DNA from: Luteimonas salinisoli
GTDB lineage: Bacteria; Pseudomonadota; Gammaproteobacteria; Xanthomonadales; Xanthomonadaceae
NCBI RefSeq assembly: GCF_013425525.1
Contig: NZ_JACCKA010000006.1
Coordinates: 1-38,004, forward strand
Reading direction: 5' to 3'
Length of the DNA: 38,004 nt
This document shows, in pieces, positions 15,593 to 23,569 of the stretch. The notes below the pieces were generated by a model. The model did no database searches. It was not told the origin of the DNA and saw only the letters and a program-made list of their open reading frames with translations. How positions within the stretch are numbered: position 1 is the stretch's first letter; each line of letters begins with the position of its first letter. Position numbers and translations under genes: made by a program.

Positions 15593-16006
15593 TCAGGTGG
15601 ACGGCGGACGGGAGCGTTCGACCAGGCGCAGCGCCAGCCACGCCAGCGGCAGCGGCAGCGCCAGCCCGGCGAGCGTGGTCCAGAGCGGATGCGGAAGCAC
15701 GGCGACGTTGATGGCCACGCCGACCACCATCAGCACGCCGACCGCCAGGGCCGCGACGGCACGGTGTCGCCGCGCCAGCCGCGCCGCCGTCCAGGCGCCG
15801 CCGAAGCTGGCCAGGCACCAGCCGGCCAGCACCCACAGCAGCTTCCCGGTGCTGGCCGAGGCCATCAGCCGCGCCAGGTCCTCCTCGCTCTGCAGGTCGA
15901 GCCCGGCCGGCGGCGGGATCACCGCCATCGCCGCGTACTCCAGCGCCATCATGATCGCCACCGCGGCCAACAGGCCGAGCAGGATCGCCCCGAACGTGCG
16001 CAGCAT
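15593..16006 (-). CDS. Small four-helix membrane protein of unknown function
   Basis: This 137-residue protein has an N-terminal helix (TFGAILLGLLAAVAIMMALE), a loop of about 35 residues (PPPAGLDLQSEEDLARLMAS), and then three closely spaced helices (LLWVLAGWCLASFGGAWTAA; VAALAVGVLMVVGVAINVAV; WTTLAGLALPLPLAWLALRL). ATG 16006 has a GGAGGG ribosome-binding site; the open frame continues 16 codons upstream without one. It resembles small conserved membrane proteins of Xanthomonas-group genomes. It lies 30 bp upstream of the BASS transporter gene. No catalytic motif is visible. Confidence 0.72.
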   Translation of the reverse strand: MLRTFGAILLGLLAAVAIMMALEYAAMAVIPPPAGLDLQSEEDLARLMASASTGKLLWVLAGWCLASFGGAWTAARLARRHRAVAALAVGVLMVVGVAINVAVLPHPLWTTLAGLALPLPLAWLALRLVERSRPPST

Positions 16007-16104
16007 CGCCAGCCCTCCCCGTCGACCGCTGCGAGCATGGCCCGCGCGATGCACGCCCGCAAGCGGCGGCGCACGATGCCTGCGGGCATCGCCGGCCCCG
16101 GAAA

Positions 16105-16132
16105 CGACGAAGGCCGCGCGTGGCGGCCTTCG
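16105..16132 (-). terminator. Probable intrinsic terminator after the NlpC/P60 gene
   Basis: CGAAGGCCGC (16108-16117) and GCGGCCTTCG (16123-16132) form a perfect 10-bp stem with a 5-base loop. On the minus strand it lies 22 bases after the stop of the NlpC/P60 gene and is followed by TCGTTTCC, a weak U-rich run. Confidence 0.65.
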
Positions 16133-16153
16133 GGCACCGGAACGATGCGCGGG

Positions 16154-16825
16154 TCAGACGCCGCCGATCCGCCGCGCCTGGGTGAACTTGCGGCTCCAGT
16201 AGCCGCTGTCGAGACTGGAGACGGTGACGTCGCGTCCGGTGCGCGGCGCGTGCAGGAAGCGGCCGTTGCCGAGATAGATGCCGACGTGGTCGATGCGCCC
16301 CGCGCGACGCGCGAAGAACACCAGGTCGCCGGCATCGAGCTGGGTCCGCTCCACCTGCTCGCCGGCGGAGGCCATGTCGCGCGAGACCCGCGGCAGTTCC
16401 ACGCCCAGCGCGGTGCGGAATAGATAGCTGACCAGGCCGCTGCAGTCGAACCCGCGCTCGGGGGAGGTGCCGCCCCAGCGGTAGGGCGTGCCGAGCAGGG
16501 CGAGGCCACGCTGCAGCAGGGTCTGCCGGTCGGCCTCCTCCGGGGCGCCGGAGGCGCCGGCGCCCGCCGCGATCAGCTGGTTGACGTCGGCGGCGAACAG
16601 CAGCTCGCGGCCCATCGCCGGTAGCGGCTGGGCGAGGCTCTGGCTGACATGGGCGACCTGCGGCAACTGGTCGGCCGAGTCGGCCGCGAGTCCGGCGCCC
16701 AGCGCAGGCGCGGCAGCGCCGGCCAGGGCCATGGCGAGCAGGAGCGGGAGGGTTCTTCCGGCGCGACGGGCGCGGTGAAGAGGGGCGGCGGCGGCGCGGC
16801 CGTGGAGCAGGTCGTCTGTTGTCAC
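16154..16825 (-). CDS. Secreted C40 (NlpC/P60) peptidase
   Basis: This 223-residue protein starts at GTG 16825; no ATG start upstream of the signal peptide is available. The signal peptide has a long basic n-region and the core LPLLLAMALAGAAAPALGA. After a linker of about 50 residues the NlpC/P60 domain begins at about 103. The catalytic Cys128 is in FDCSGL, His180 in IDHVGIY and His192 in FLHAP. These enzymes cut peptide stems of peptidoglycan (gamma-D-Glu to diamino acid bonds). There is no lipobox and no LysM or SH3b targeting domain. Its upstream neighbour is a paralogous lipoprotein in the same orientation, probably from an old tandem duplication. An AT-richer spacer upstream suggests its own promoter. 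Confidence 0.9.
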   Translation of the reverse strand: MTTDDLLHGRAAAAPLHRARRAGRTLPLLLAMALAGAAAPALGAGLAADSADQLPQVAHVSQSLAQPLPAMGRELLFAADVNQLIAAGAGASGAPEEADRQTLLQRGLALLGTPYRWGGTSPERGFDCSGLVSYLFRTALGVELPRVSRDMASAGEQVERTQLDAGDLVFFARRAGRIDHVGIYLGNGRFLHAPRTGRDVTVSSLDSGYWSRKFTQARRIGGV

Positions 16826-16881
16826 GCGGGTTCACATTTGTTGCAGTGGCGTGATGGTGCCCGAGCAGCGTGATCGAAATG

Positions 16882-16910
16882 TTAAATCTGGGTAAATGAA
16901 TGCGATACAA
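16882..16910 (-). promoter_or_regulatory. Possible promoter of the secreted NlpC/P60 gene
   Basis: The 107-bp spacer between the two NlpC/P60 genes is the most AT-rich non-coding stretch of this part. On the minus strand it reads TTGTAT (16910-16905), a 17-18 base spacer, then ATTTAAC (16887-16881). The fit to the sigma-70 consensus is only partial, so this is a weak call. It suggests the two paralogues are not simply one transcript. Confidence 0.3.
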
Positions 16911-16932
16911 GTCACTGAATAGACGAGAAAAT

Positions 16933-17484
16933 TCAGCGAACGATCCGCCGTGATCCTGAATAGTGGTCGCGCCAGTAGTGGCCGTCGAGGCGGTCCAGGC
17001 GCACCGTGCCGCCGCTGCTCGGTGCGTGCACGAAGCGCCCCTCGCCGACGTAGATGCCGACGTGGGTGATGCTGCCGCGGCTGCCGAAGAACACCAGGTC
17101 GGAGGCCGCCAGGCGTTCGGGCGAGATGCGCGGGCCCTGGTAGTCGGCCAACTCGCGGGAGCTGCGCGGCAGCCGCAGGTCGAGCATGTCGCGGTAGACG
17201 TAGTTGACCAGCCCGCTGCAGTCGAAGCCGCCCTCGGGCGTGTTGCCGCCGTAGCGGTAGGGCGTGCCCACCAGTCCGATCGCGCGGATCACCACGGCGT
17301 TGGCGGCGGCCGGGTCCATCGGTGCCACCACCGGCCAGTGCCGGCCGAGCGACGGGTCGCCGGGCGGCCCCGGGCGGACGTTGTCGTGGCCGCAGGCCGC
17401 CAGCAGCAGCGCCGCGACCGCGAGCGCCGCGGTGCGGAAGATTGGCCTGGCGCGGGCGAAGCCCGGATAATGCGCGTTCGTCAC
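16933..17484 (-). CDS. NlpC/P60 (C40) peptidase, lipoprotein
   Basis: From GTG 17484 the product is 183 residues with a lipoprotein signal (AALLLAAC, Cys31), then a short Pro/Gly linker and an NlpC/P60 domain: Cys89 in FDCSGL, His141 in ITHVGIY, His153 in FVHAP. The open frame extends to a TTG at 17556, but that extension overlaps the start of the divergent FKBP gene and is Arg-rich, so GTG 17484 is preferred. It is a clear paralogue of the next gene, with the same GTPYRxGGxxPExGFDCSGL core. As a lipoprotein it should act on peptidoglycan from a membrane anchor, while the paralogue is free in the periplasm. Confidence 0.88.
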   Translation of the reverse strand: MTNAHYPGFARARPIFRTAALAVAALLLAACGHDNVRPGPPGDPSLGRHWPVVAPMDPAAANAVVIRAIGLVGTPYRYGGNTPEGGFDCSGLVNYVYRDMLDLRLPRSSRELADYQGPRISPERLAASDLVFFGSRGSITHVGIYVGEGRFVHAPSSGGTVRLDRLDGHYWRDHYSGSRRIVR

Positions 17485-17555
17485 GGCCGCATCTTGGCCA
17501 ATCCCTCCATTCCGCACAAGCGGGCGCGCGCGCCGCCTCCGCAAGGTAATCGTCA

Positions 17556-18035
17556 ATGAAGATCGAGAAGGATCGCGTCGTCCGCTTCCACTACACCGTG
17601 TCCGAGGCCGGACAGCCGCCGAGCGAGAGCTCCAGGGAGCGCGAGCCGCTGGCGATCCTCGCCGGCCACGGCAACGTCATTCCCGGGCTGGAGCGAGCGA
17701 TGGCAGGGCACGCGGCCGGCGACAGCTTCAGCGCCGACATCGCCGCCGCCGACGCCTACGGCGAGCGCCGCGAAGGCCTGACCCAGCGCGTGCCGAAGAA
17801 GCACTTCGGCGGCCAGCGCCTGGCGCCGGGCATGCAGGTCGTGCTCAACACCAACTTCGGGCCGCGTGCGGTGACCATCCAGAAGGTGGGCATGAGCGTG
17901 GTCGACGTCGACCTCAACCACCCGATGGCCGGCAAGGACCTGCATTTCGACATCGAGATCGTCGAGGTTCGCGAGGCCAGCGCCGAGGAGCTCGAACACG
18001 GCCACGTGCACGGGGAGGGCGGCCACCAGCACTGA
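17556..18035 (+). CDS. slyD: SlyD-like FKBP-type peptidylprolyl isomerase
   Basis: This 159-residue protein has the two-domain SlyD layout. The FKBP parts are VVRFHYTVSEAG and LAILAGHGNVIPGLERAMAG at the start and NHPMAGKDLHFDIEIVEVRE at the end; between them is the inserted flap domain (RREGLTQRVPKKHFG ... VLNTNFGPRAVTIQKVG). The C-terminus is a short His-rich tail, ELEHGHVHGEGGHQH, which in SlyD binds Ni2+ and other metals. It is cytosolic, acting as a folding helper and possibly in metal delivery. AAGGT precedes ATG 17556. It diverges from the NlpC/P60 lipoprotein gene by about 70 bp. No hydrogenase genes are nearby. Confidence 0.85.
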   Translation: MKIEKDRVVRFHYTVSEAGQPPSESSREREPLAILAGHGNVIPGLERAMAGHAAGDSFSADIAAADAYGERREGLTQRVPKKHFGGQRLAPGMQVVLNTNFGPRAVTIQKVGMSVVDVDLNHPMAGKDLHFDIEIVEVREASAEELEHGHVHGEGGHQH

Positions 18036-18132
18036 GTTGCGATCCGGGAGCGGCGCACGAGCGCGGGCCGGCGCGACGTTGCCGCGCGCGAGTGGCTGCG
18101 GCATGGTGGACCAAAGGCGGCGGGGGACGGGG

Positions 18133-19374
18133 ATGACGGAACGCGGCGGATTCGCGCCGGTGGATGCGCGGGAACGGATCGGCTTCATGGACGCGCTGCG
18201 CGCGTGCGCGCTGCTCGGCATCCTCCTGGTCAACATCGAATGGTTCAGCCGGCCCTGGCAGGAGTTCGGCGAGGGCATCGCCCCCGGCCTGCCCGCGCTC
18301 GACATGGCGGCGGCGTTGGGCATCCATGTGTTCGTGGCCGGCAAGTTCTGGATCCTGTTCTCGCTGCTGTTCGGGATGGGATTCGCGGTGATGGCCGGCC
18401 GCGCTGCCGCCGCGGGACGGCCGCTGGTCGGGCCCTACCTGCGCCGCACCCTGGTGTTGCTCGCGATCGGGCTGGCGCATGCGCTGCTGCAATGGACCGG
18501 CGACATCCTGCATACCTACGCCCTGGCCGCGTTGCTGCTGCTGGCGATGCGCGGGCTGCAGCCGCGCAGCAGGTTGATCGCCGGGTTGGCGGTCTACTAC
18601 GGTCTGTGCGCGCTGCTGCTGCTCGCGGTCGGGCTCGCGAGTCTGGTGCCCGGCAGCGACGCCGCCGGGGCGGGCCTGGAGCAGGACCCGACGGGAGCGG
18701 CTGCCGAGGCTGCACGGGTCTATGCCACCGGGGGCTTCGCCGAGATCACCGCGCAGCGCGCTTCGGATTTCGCGCGGTTCGCCGGCTACAACCTGTTCCT
18801 GGTCCCGATGGCGGCTGCATTGTTCCTCATCGGCAGCTGGCTGGTGGACAGCGGTCGCATCCGCGACCTTGCCGCGTATCGCCGGTTCTTCGCGCGCACG
18901 CTGCTGCTGTGCGGGCCGGCGGGCCTGGGCCTGGCGTTGTGGAGCGCCGCGATCGGCGTCAGCGTGGAAACCGCCGGCGGCGAGGTGGGCTGGCTGCTGG
19001 CGAGCACGTTGATGTCGATCGGCGCGCTGCCTCTCGCGCTCGCCTATCTGTCCGCGCTCGCGCTGGCATGGACGTCCGTCGCGGGCGCCCGTGCGCTCGC
19101 CTGGCTCGCGCCGGCGGGAAGGATGGCGTTGACCAACTATCTGCTGCAGTCGCTGGCGGGTACGCTGCTGTTCTACGGCTACGGCTTCGCGCTCTGGGGA
19201 CGGATCGGGCATGCCGGGCTGGTGATGCTGGCGCTGGCGGTGTTCGCGCTGCAGGTGGCGGCGAGCCACTGGTGGCTGGCGCGGTTCCGCTTCGGTCCGG
19301 TCGAATGGCTGTGGCGCTGGGCGACCTACGGCATCCGGCCCCCGCTGCGGCAGCCGGCCGCGCCGGCCACGTAG
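18133..19374 (+). CDS. DUF418 / YeiB-family membrane protein
   Basis: This 413-residue protein has about ten transmembrane helices. It shows the DUF418 hallmarks: RIGFMDALRACALLGILLVN at the N-terminus, KFWILFSLLFGMGFAVM, YLRRTLVLLAIGLAHALL with WTGDILHTYAL, and the C-terminal domain LAPAGRMALTNYLLQS ... FGPVEWLWRWATYG. The family is related to acyltransferase-3/OpgC-like membrane proteins, but its reaction is unknown. ATG 18133 was chosen for the GGGGGACGGGG stretch upstream; ATG 18103 is an alternative. It lies 11 bp before a DadA-like oxidoreductase gene, which overlaps a glutathione reductase gene, so the three probably form one operon. Confidence 0.87.
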   Translation: MTERGGFAPVDARERIGFMDALRACALLGILLVNIEWFSRPWQEFGEGIAPGLPALDMAAALGIHVFVAGKFWILFSLLFGMGFAVMAGRAAAAGRPLVGPYLRRTLVLLAIGLAHALLQWTGDILHTYALAALLLLAMRGLQPRSRLIAGLAVYYGLCALLLLAVGLASLVPGSDAAGAGLEQDPTGAAAEAARVYATGGFAEITAQRASDFARFAGYNLFLVPMAAALFLIGSWLVDSGRIRDLAAYRRFFARTLLLCGPAGLGLALWSAAIGVSVETAGGEVGWLLASTLMSIGALPLALAYLSALALAWTSVAGARALAWLAPAGRMALTNYLLQSLAGTLLFYGYGFALWGRIGHAGLVMLALAVFALQVAASHWWLARFRFGPVEWLWRWATYGIRPPLRQPAAPAT

Positions 19375-19385
19375 ACTTCACCGCT

Positions 19386-20633
19386 ATGGATACTCGCGAC
19401 GATGTGCTGATCGTGGGCGGCGGCGTGATCGGCCTGGCCTGCGCGCTGGCGCTGCTGCGGGCCGGCCGGGGCGTGCGCGTGCTCGAAGCCGGAACCGCGG
19501 GGTGCGGCAGTTCGCATGGCAACTGCGGCACCATTACCCCCAGTCACGCGCCGCCGTTGACGGCGCCCGGCGCGGTGACGCAGGCGCTGCGCTGGATGGC
19601 GACGCCGGACGCGCCGTTCTACGTCAAGCCGCGCTTCGATCCGGCGCTGTGGGGATGGATGCTGCGCTTCGCGGCGCGCTGCAACCGCCGGGACTGGCGT
19701 GCGGCGACTTCGGCCCGCGCCGCGATTCTCGACGCTTCGCGCGCGGCGCTGCCGCAGTGGATCGAACGCTACGGCCTGGACTGCGAGTTCGAGGCGTCGG
19801 GGGTCGACTACGTGTTCCGCGATCCCGCGGAGCTCGCGGAGTTCGATGCCGATCTGCGCGCGCTGGCCGAGATCGGCGTCCCCGTCGAGCTCATCGACGG
19901 CGAAGCCTACGTGCGCGACGAGCCGGCGCTGCTTCCGGGCGTGGCCGGGGTGGTGCGCTTCCCGGGAGACGCGCGGCTGCGCCCGAACCGCTACGTGGCC
20001 GAGCTCGCCCGCGCGGTACGCGCCGCCGGCGGCGCGATCGTCGAGCACTGCGAGGCGACCGCCATTGCCCTCGATGCCGACGGGGCGACGGTCGCCACCG
20101 GCGACCGCGACTTCCGCGGCCGCGACCTGCTGCTGGCCACCGGGGCCTGGTCGCCGAAGCTGGCGCGCGGCCTCGGACTGCGCGTGCCGGTGCAGCCGGG
20201 CAAGGGCTATTCGATCACCTACAGCCGCCCGGTGCTGGTGCCGAGACGTCCGCTGGTGCTGCGCGAGCGCAGCGTCTGCGTGACCGCCTGGGACAGCGGC
20301 TACCGGCTCGGCAGCACCATGGAGTTCTCCGGCTACGACGGCAGCCTCAACCGTCGGCGACTGGCTGCGCTCGAGCGCGGCGCGCGCGAGTACCTGCGCG
20401 AGCCGGTCGGCCCGACGGTGGAGGAGGAGTGGTACGGCTGGCGACCGCTGAGCTGCGACGACCTGCCGATCATCGGCCGTGCCTCGGGTCATCGTCACGT
20501 CTGGCTCGCGACCGGCCACGGTATGCTCGGGGTCAGCATGAGTGTGGCCACCGGACAACTGATCGCCGAGCTGATGTGCGGCGACGCGCCGCACATCGAT
20601 CCGGCTCCCTTCGATCCCGCGCGCTTCGGATGA
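19386..20633 (+). CDS. DadA-like FAD-dependent amino acid oxidoreductase
   Basis: This 415-residue protein is a DAO/DadA-family flavoprotein. The FAD dinucleotide-binding fold is VLIVGGGVIGLACALALLRAG (about 7-27) followed by an acidic residue (VLEAG). The substrate-domain region NCGTITPSHAPPLTAPG is typical of D-amino acid dehydrogenases, and the C-terminal FAD motif is GWRPLSCDDLPIIG ... WLATGHGMLGVSMSVATG. Such enzymes oxidise D-amino acids or hydroxyproline isomers and pass electrons to the respiratory chain. The substrate is not determined here. The ATGA overlap with gor (20630-20633) shows translational coupling. Confidence 0.87.
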   Translation: MDTRDDVLIVGGGVIGLACALALLRAGRGVRVLEAGTAGCGSSHGNCGTITPSHAPPLTAPGAVTQALRWMATPDAPFYVKPRFDPALWGWMLRFAARCNRRDWRAATSARAAILDASRAALPQWIERYGLDCEFEASGVDYVFRDPAELAEFDADLRALAEIGVPVELIDGEAYVRDEPALLPGVAGVVRFPGDARLRPNRYVAELARAVRAAGGAIVEHCEATAIALDADGATVATGDRDFRGRDLLLATGAWSPKLARGLGLRVPVQPGKGYSITYSRPVLVPRRPLVLRERSVCVTAWDSGYRLGSTMEFSGYDGSLNRRRLAALERGAREYLREPVGPTVEEEWYGWRPLSCDDLPIIGRASGHRHVWLATGHGMLGVSMSVATGQLIAELMCGDAPHIDPAPFDPARFG

Positions 20634-21997
20634 GCGCCGCCGAACCCCTGGAGTTCGATCTGGTGGTGCTCGGCGGCGGCTCCGGCGGCCTGGCCGGGGC
20701 GTTCCGCGCCGCCGCGCACGGCGCCCGCGTGGCGCTGCTGGAGCCTGCCGAACTGGGCGGCACCTGCGTCAACGCCGGCTGCGTGCCCAAGAAGGCGATG
20801 TGGCTGGCGGCGCAGCTGGCCTCGCAGATCGGCGCCGCCGCGGAGTTGGGATTCGACGTCCCGGCAGCGCCTGCGTTCGACTGGTGCGAGTTCATCACCG
20901 ATCGCCAGCGCTACATCGAGGGCATCCACGAAAGCTACCGCAGGCGGCTGGACCAGGCCGGGATCGTCTGGTTGCCCCGGCGCGGCGTGCTGCACGACGC
21001 CCGCACCGTGGTGGCCGACGACGGCACCCGACTGCATGCCCGGCACGTGCTGATCGCCACCGGCTCGCATCCGGTCCGGCCGCAGGTGCCGGGCGCGGAG
21101 CTGGGCGGGGTGTCGGACGATTTCTTCGCCTGGCGCCGGGCGCCGGAGCGGGTGGCCCTGATCGGTGGCGGCTACATCAGCGTCGAGCTCGCTGGCCTGC
21201 TGCAGTCGCTCGGCAGCCGGGTCGACCTGTACGCGCGCGGGCCGCGGCTGCTCAGCCGGTCGGACGGCGAGGTGGTCGCGCAGCTGGAGGAGAACTACCG
21301 GCAGCTCGGCATCGGCCTGCATTTCGGCTACCGGCTGCGCGAGGTGGAACGCGGCGGCGACGGCCGCGTGCGCCTGGTCGATGCCGACGGCGAAGCGGGA
21401 GAGGCGTTCGACGCGCTGGTGTTCGCCATCGGCCGCAGGGCCAACACTGCCGGCATCGGCCTGGAGCGGGCCGGGGTGGCGACCGACGCCCGCGGCGACA
21501 TCGAGGTGGACGCGTTCCAGAACACCAGCGCCGCGGGCGTGTACGCGGTCGGCGACGTGGCCGGACGCGAGACCCTGACCCCGGTCGCGATCGCCGCGGC
21601 GCGGCGGCTGATGGACCGGGTGTTCGGCGGCCGCGAGGACGCGCGGCTGGACTACGACCTGGTTCCGACGGTGGTGTTCGCGCATCCGCCGATCGGCGGC
21701 GTGGGCCTGACCGAGGCGCAGGCCCGCGAGCGCCACGGCGACTCGGTGCGGGTCTATCGCACCAAATTCCGCCCGATGCTCCAGGCCTTGGTGGATACGC
21801 CGCTGTGCAGCCTGTTCAAGCTGGTCTGCGTGGGCGAGGAGCAGCGCGTGGTCGGCGTGCACCTGTTCGGTGAGGCCGCCGACGAGATCCTGCAGGGATT
21901 CGCGGTGGCGCTGAAACTGGGGGCGACCCTGGCGGACCTGCACGACACCGTGGCGATCCACCCGACCAGCGCCGAGGAGCTGGTGCTGATGGGCTGA
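20630..21997 (+). CDS. gor: Glutathione reductase
   Basis: The 455-residue flavoprotein disulfide reductase has a FAD motif (VVLGGGSGGLAGAFRAAAHG), the redox-active pair Cys46/Cys51 in GGTCVNAGCVPKK, a NAD(P)H-binding GGGYISVELAGLLQSLG with following Arg residues (ARGPRLLSR) that favour NADPH, a second FAD motif (GVYAVGDVAG) and the C-terminal His444/Glu449 pair in HPTSAEE. This set and length fit glutathione reductase better than mercuric or lipoamide reductases. It keeps glutathione reduced in the cytosol. Coupling to an amino acid oxidoreductase gene is unusual and may link peroxide or thiol stress to that oxidation. Confidence 0.9.
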   Translation: MSAAEPLEFDLVVLGGGSGGLAGAFRAAAHGARVALLEPAELGGTCVNAGCVPKKAMWLAAQLASQIGAAAELGFDVPAAPAFDWCEFITDRQRYIEGIHESYRRRLDQAGIVWLPRRGVLHDARTVVADDGTRLHARHVLIATGSHPVRPQVPGAELGGVSDDFFAWRRAPERVALIGGGYISVELAGLLQSLGSRVDLYARGPRLLSRSDGEVVAQLEENYRQLGIGLHFGYRLREVERGGDGRVRLVDADGEAGEAFDALVFAIGRRANTAGIGLERAGVATDARGDIEVDAFQNTSAAGVYAVGDVAGRETLTPVAIAAARRLMDRVFGGREDARLDYDLVPTVVFAHPPIGGVGLTEAQARERHGDSVRVYRTKFRPMLQALVDTPLCSLFKLVCVGEEQRVVGVHLFGEAADEILQGFAVALKLGATLADLHDTVAIHPTSAEELVLMG

Positions 21998-22006
21998 GCC
22001 GGGCCC

Positions 22007-22061
22007 GTAGAGTGGAGCTTGCTCCGCCGGGGCAGCCGCAGCCGAGCAAGCTCGGCTCTAC
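22007..22061. repeat. GTAG-type REP pair (facing palindromes)
   Basis: Two 22-base elements face each other 9 bases after the gor stop. The left one (22007-22028) begins GTAGAGTGGAGC and folds as GGAGCttGCTCC. The right one (22040-22061) has the perfect stem AGCCGAGC/GCTCGGCT and ends CTAC. The two elements can also pair with each other over most of their length. They share GTAGAG and the GAGC-TT-GC core with the pair at 4807-4877. In this position the pair may also stop transcription of the three-gene unit. Confidence 0.78.
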
Positions 22062-22108
22062 GCGTCAACCGTCGCCAATCGGTCCCGCCGCTTCGGTAGC
22101 ATGTGCGC

Positions 22109-22885
22109 ATGGATATCTACTCCCTGCACCGGGGCACCGCACCGCTGCTGGTCAGCGTTCCGCACGACGGCACCGCTGTCCCCGACGACATCGCCGCGCG
22201 CCTGACCGACGGCGCACGCCGGGTGCCCGATACCGACTGGCACGTCGCCAGGCTCTACCGGGTCGCGCGCGAACTCGGCGCCTCGATGCTGGTGCCGCGC
22301 CATTCGCGCTACGTGATCGATCTCAACCGCGCCGAGGACGACGTGTCGCTGTATCCCGGGCAGAACACCACCGGTCTGTGCCCGGTGCGGCGCTTCACCG
22401 GCGAACCGGTGTACCGCGCGGGCGCCGAACCGACCCCCGACGAGGTGGCTCGGCGCGTGGACGCCTACTGGCGTCCCTACCATCGCGCCCTGCGCGCTGA
22501 ACTCGACCGGCTGCGCGCCGCGCACGGGCGCGTGGTGCTGTGGGAGGGCCACTCGATCCGAGGCGAGCTGCCGTTCCTGTTCGAGGGCCGGCTGCCGGAC
22601 CTCAATCTCGGCACCGCCGGCGGCACCAGCTGTACGCCTGCGCTGCAGGCGCGCCTGCGCGAAGTGCTGGCGCGGCAGCGCGACTACGATCATGTGGTCG
22701 ACGGCCGCTTCCGCGGCGGCTACATCACCCGCCACTACGGCGATCCGGCGAACGGCGTCGAAGCCGTGCAGCTGGAGATCAGCCAGCGCACCTACATGGA
22801 CGAGGACAGTTTCGAATTCCTGCCCGGGCGCGCCGCCGGGGTACAGGCGGTGATCCGCGATTTGCTGGAGACGGCGCTCGGGTAG
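22109..22885 (+). CDS. hutG: N-formylglutamate deformylase
   Basis: This 258-residue protein belongs to the N-formylglutamate amidohydrolase family, which releases formate and L-glutamate in the last step of one histidine degradation route. Visible signatures are LLVSVPHDGTAVP near the start, DTDWHV, SRYVIDLNRAEDD, a mid-protein WEGHSIRGELP with a likely metal-binding His, and FRGGYITRHYG ... QLEISQRTYM. ATG 22109 starts a family-typical N-terminus; a GTG six bases upstream is possible. A -10-like TAGCAT (22097-22102) ends 6 bases before the ATG and there is no ribosome-binding site, so the message may be leaderless. No other hut genes are in view. Confidence 0.87.
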   Translation: MDIYSLHRGTAPLLVSVPHDGTAVPDDIAARLTDGARRVPDTDWHVARLYRVARELGASMLVPRHSRYVIDLNRAEDDVSLYPGQNTTGLCPVRRFTGEPVYRAGAEPTPDEVARRVDAYWRPYHRALRAELDRLRAAHGRVVLWEGHSIRGELPFLFEGRLPDLNLGTAGGTSCTPALQARLREVLARQRDYDHVVDGRFRGGYITRHYGDPANGVEAVQLEISQRTYMDEDSFEFLPGRAAGVQAVIRDLLETALG

Positions 22886-22895
22886 GGCGGAGGCG

Positions 22896-23504
22896 TCAGC
22901 GCCGCGCCGAGAATTCGGTCTCGAGGATCCAGCTGCGTCCGCCGTCGTCCGAACGCTCGCCGCGCCAGTGGAATCCGTCGTCGCGTACGTCGTCGAACAC
23001 CCAGCGGATCGGTTTGCCGTCGGCGTTCGAGCCTTCCTGCACGATCCCGTCGTCCGAGCGCCTGCCGGTCAGGCGGGTGTGGATGCCCGTCACCGGGTTG
23101 AACCAGTCCACGGCCCAGGTTCCGCGGCGGGGATCGTAGATCCGCAAGGTGGTGCCGTAGCGGTTTCCCGCCGGCGGGGTCCGGGCGTCGCGGGCGTCGC
23201 GGCCCGGGAAGATCCACAGGTCCTGGATCGCCCGGCCCTCGAGCACCCGTGCGAACACGATCTCGCCCTCGAGCGTCCGGGTGGCGCCGTCGGCGAGGTG
23301 GTCCGTGACGCGCGCCCGCCAGTGTCCGAGCAGCGGTGCGTACAGATCGTCTTCCGGCGGGATGCGGTCGGCCGGACCCGGAGCGAGCAGCGCTTCGGCG
23401 AAGGCGGCGGGATTCTCCGGCCGAGCGGAGGCAGCGGGAAGCGTGGTCGACATCAGGATTCCTGAGAGCAACAGGGCGGTGGGGCGGGCCATACGACGCG
23501 GCAT
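22896..23504 (-). CDS. Exported DUF1579-like (calycin-type) protein
   Basis: This 202-residue protein (193 to 202 depending on ATG 23492 or 23504) has a signal peptide ending near ASA-RP. The mature part reads YAPLLGHWRARVTDHLADGA, LEGRAIQDLWIFPGR, LRIYDPRRGTWAVDWFNP, WVFDDVRDDGFHWRGERS and WILETEF. These alternating strands fit the DUF1579 / lipocalin-like beta barrel group of secreted proteins. No enzymatic residues are evident. It lies 65 bp downstream of an AraC-type gene on the same strand and is probably its co-transcribed or target gene. It ends 10 bp from the convergent hutG stop. Confidence 0.75.
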   Translation of the reverse strand: MPRRMARPTALLLSGILMSTTLPAASARPENPAAFAEALLAPGPADRIPPEDDLYAPLLGHWRARVTDHLADGATRTLEGEIVFARVLEGRAIQDLWIFPGRDARDARTPPAGNRYGTTLRIYDPRRGTWAVDWFNPVTGIHTRLTGRRSDDGIVQEGSNADGKPIRWVFDDVRDDGFHWRGERSDDGGRSWILETEFSARR

Positions 23505-23569
23505 TGGCGGTGGATCCGGAGGTTTCGCCGCAGCATGGCGGCGGCCGCGCCTGCGCGCTGTCCGTTTCC

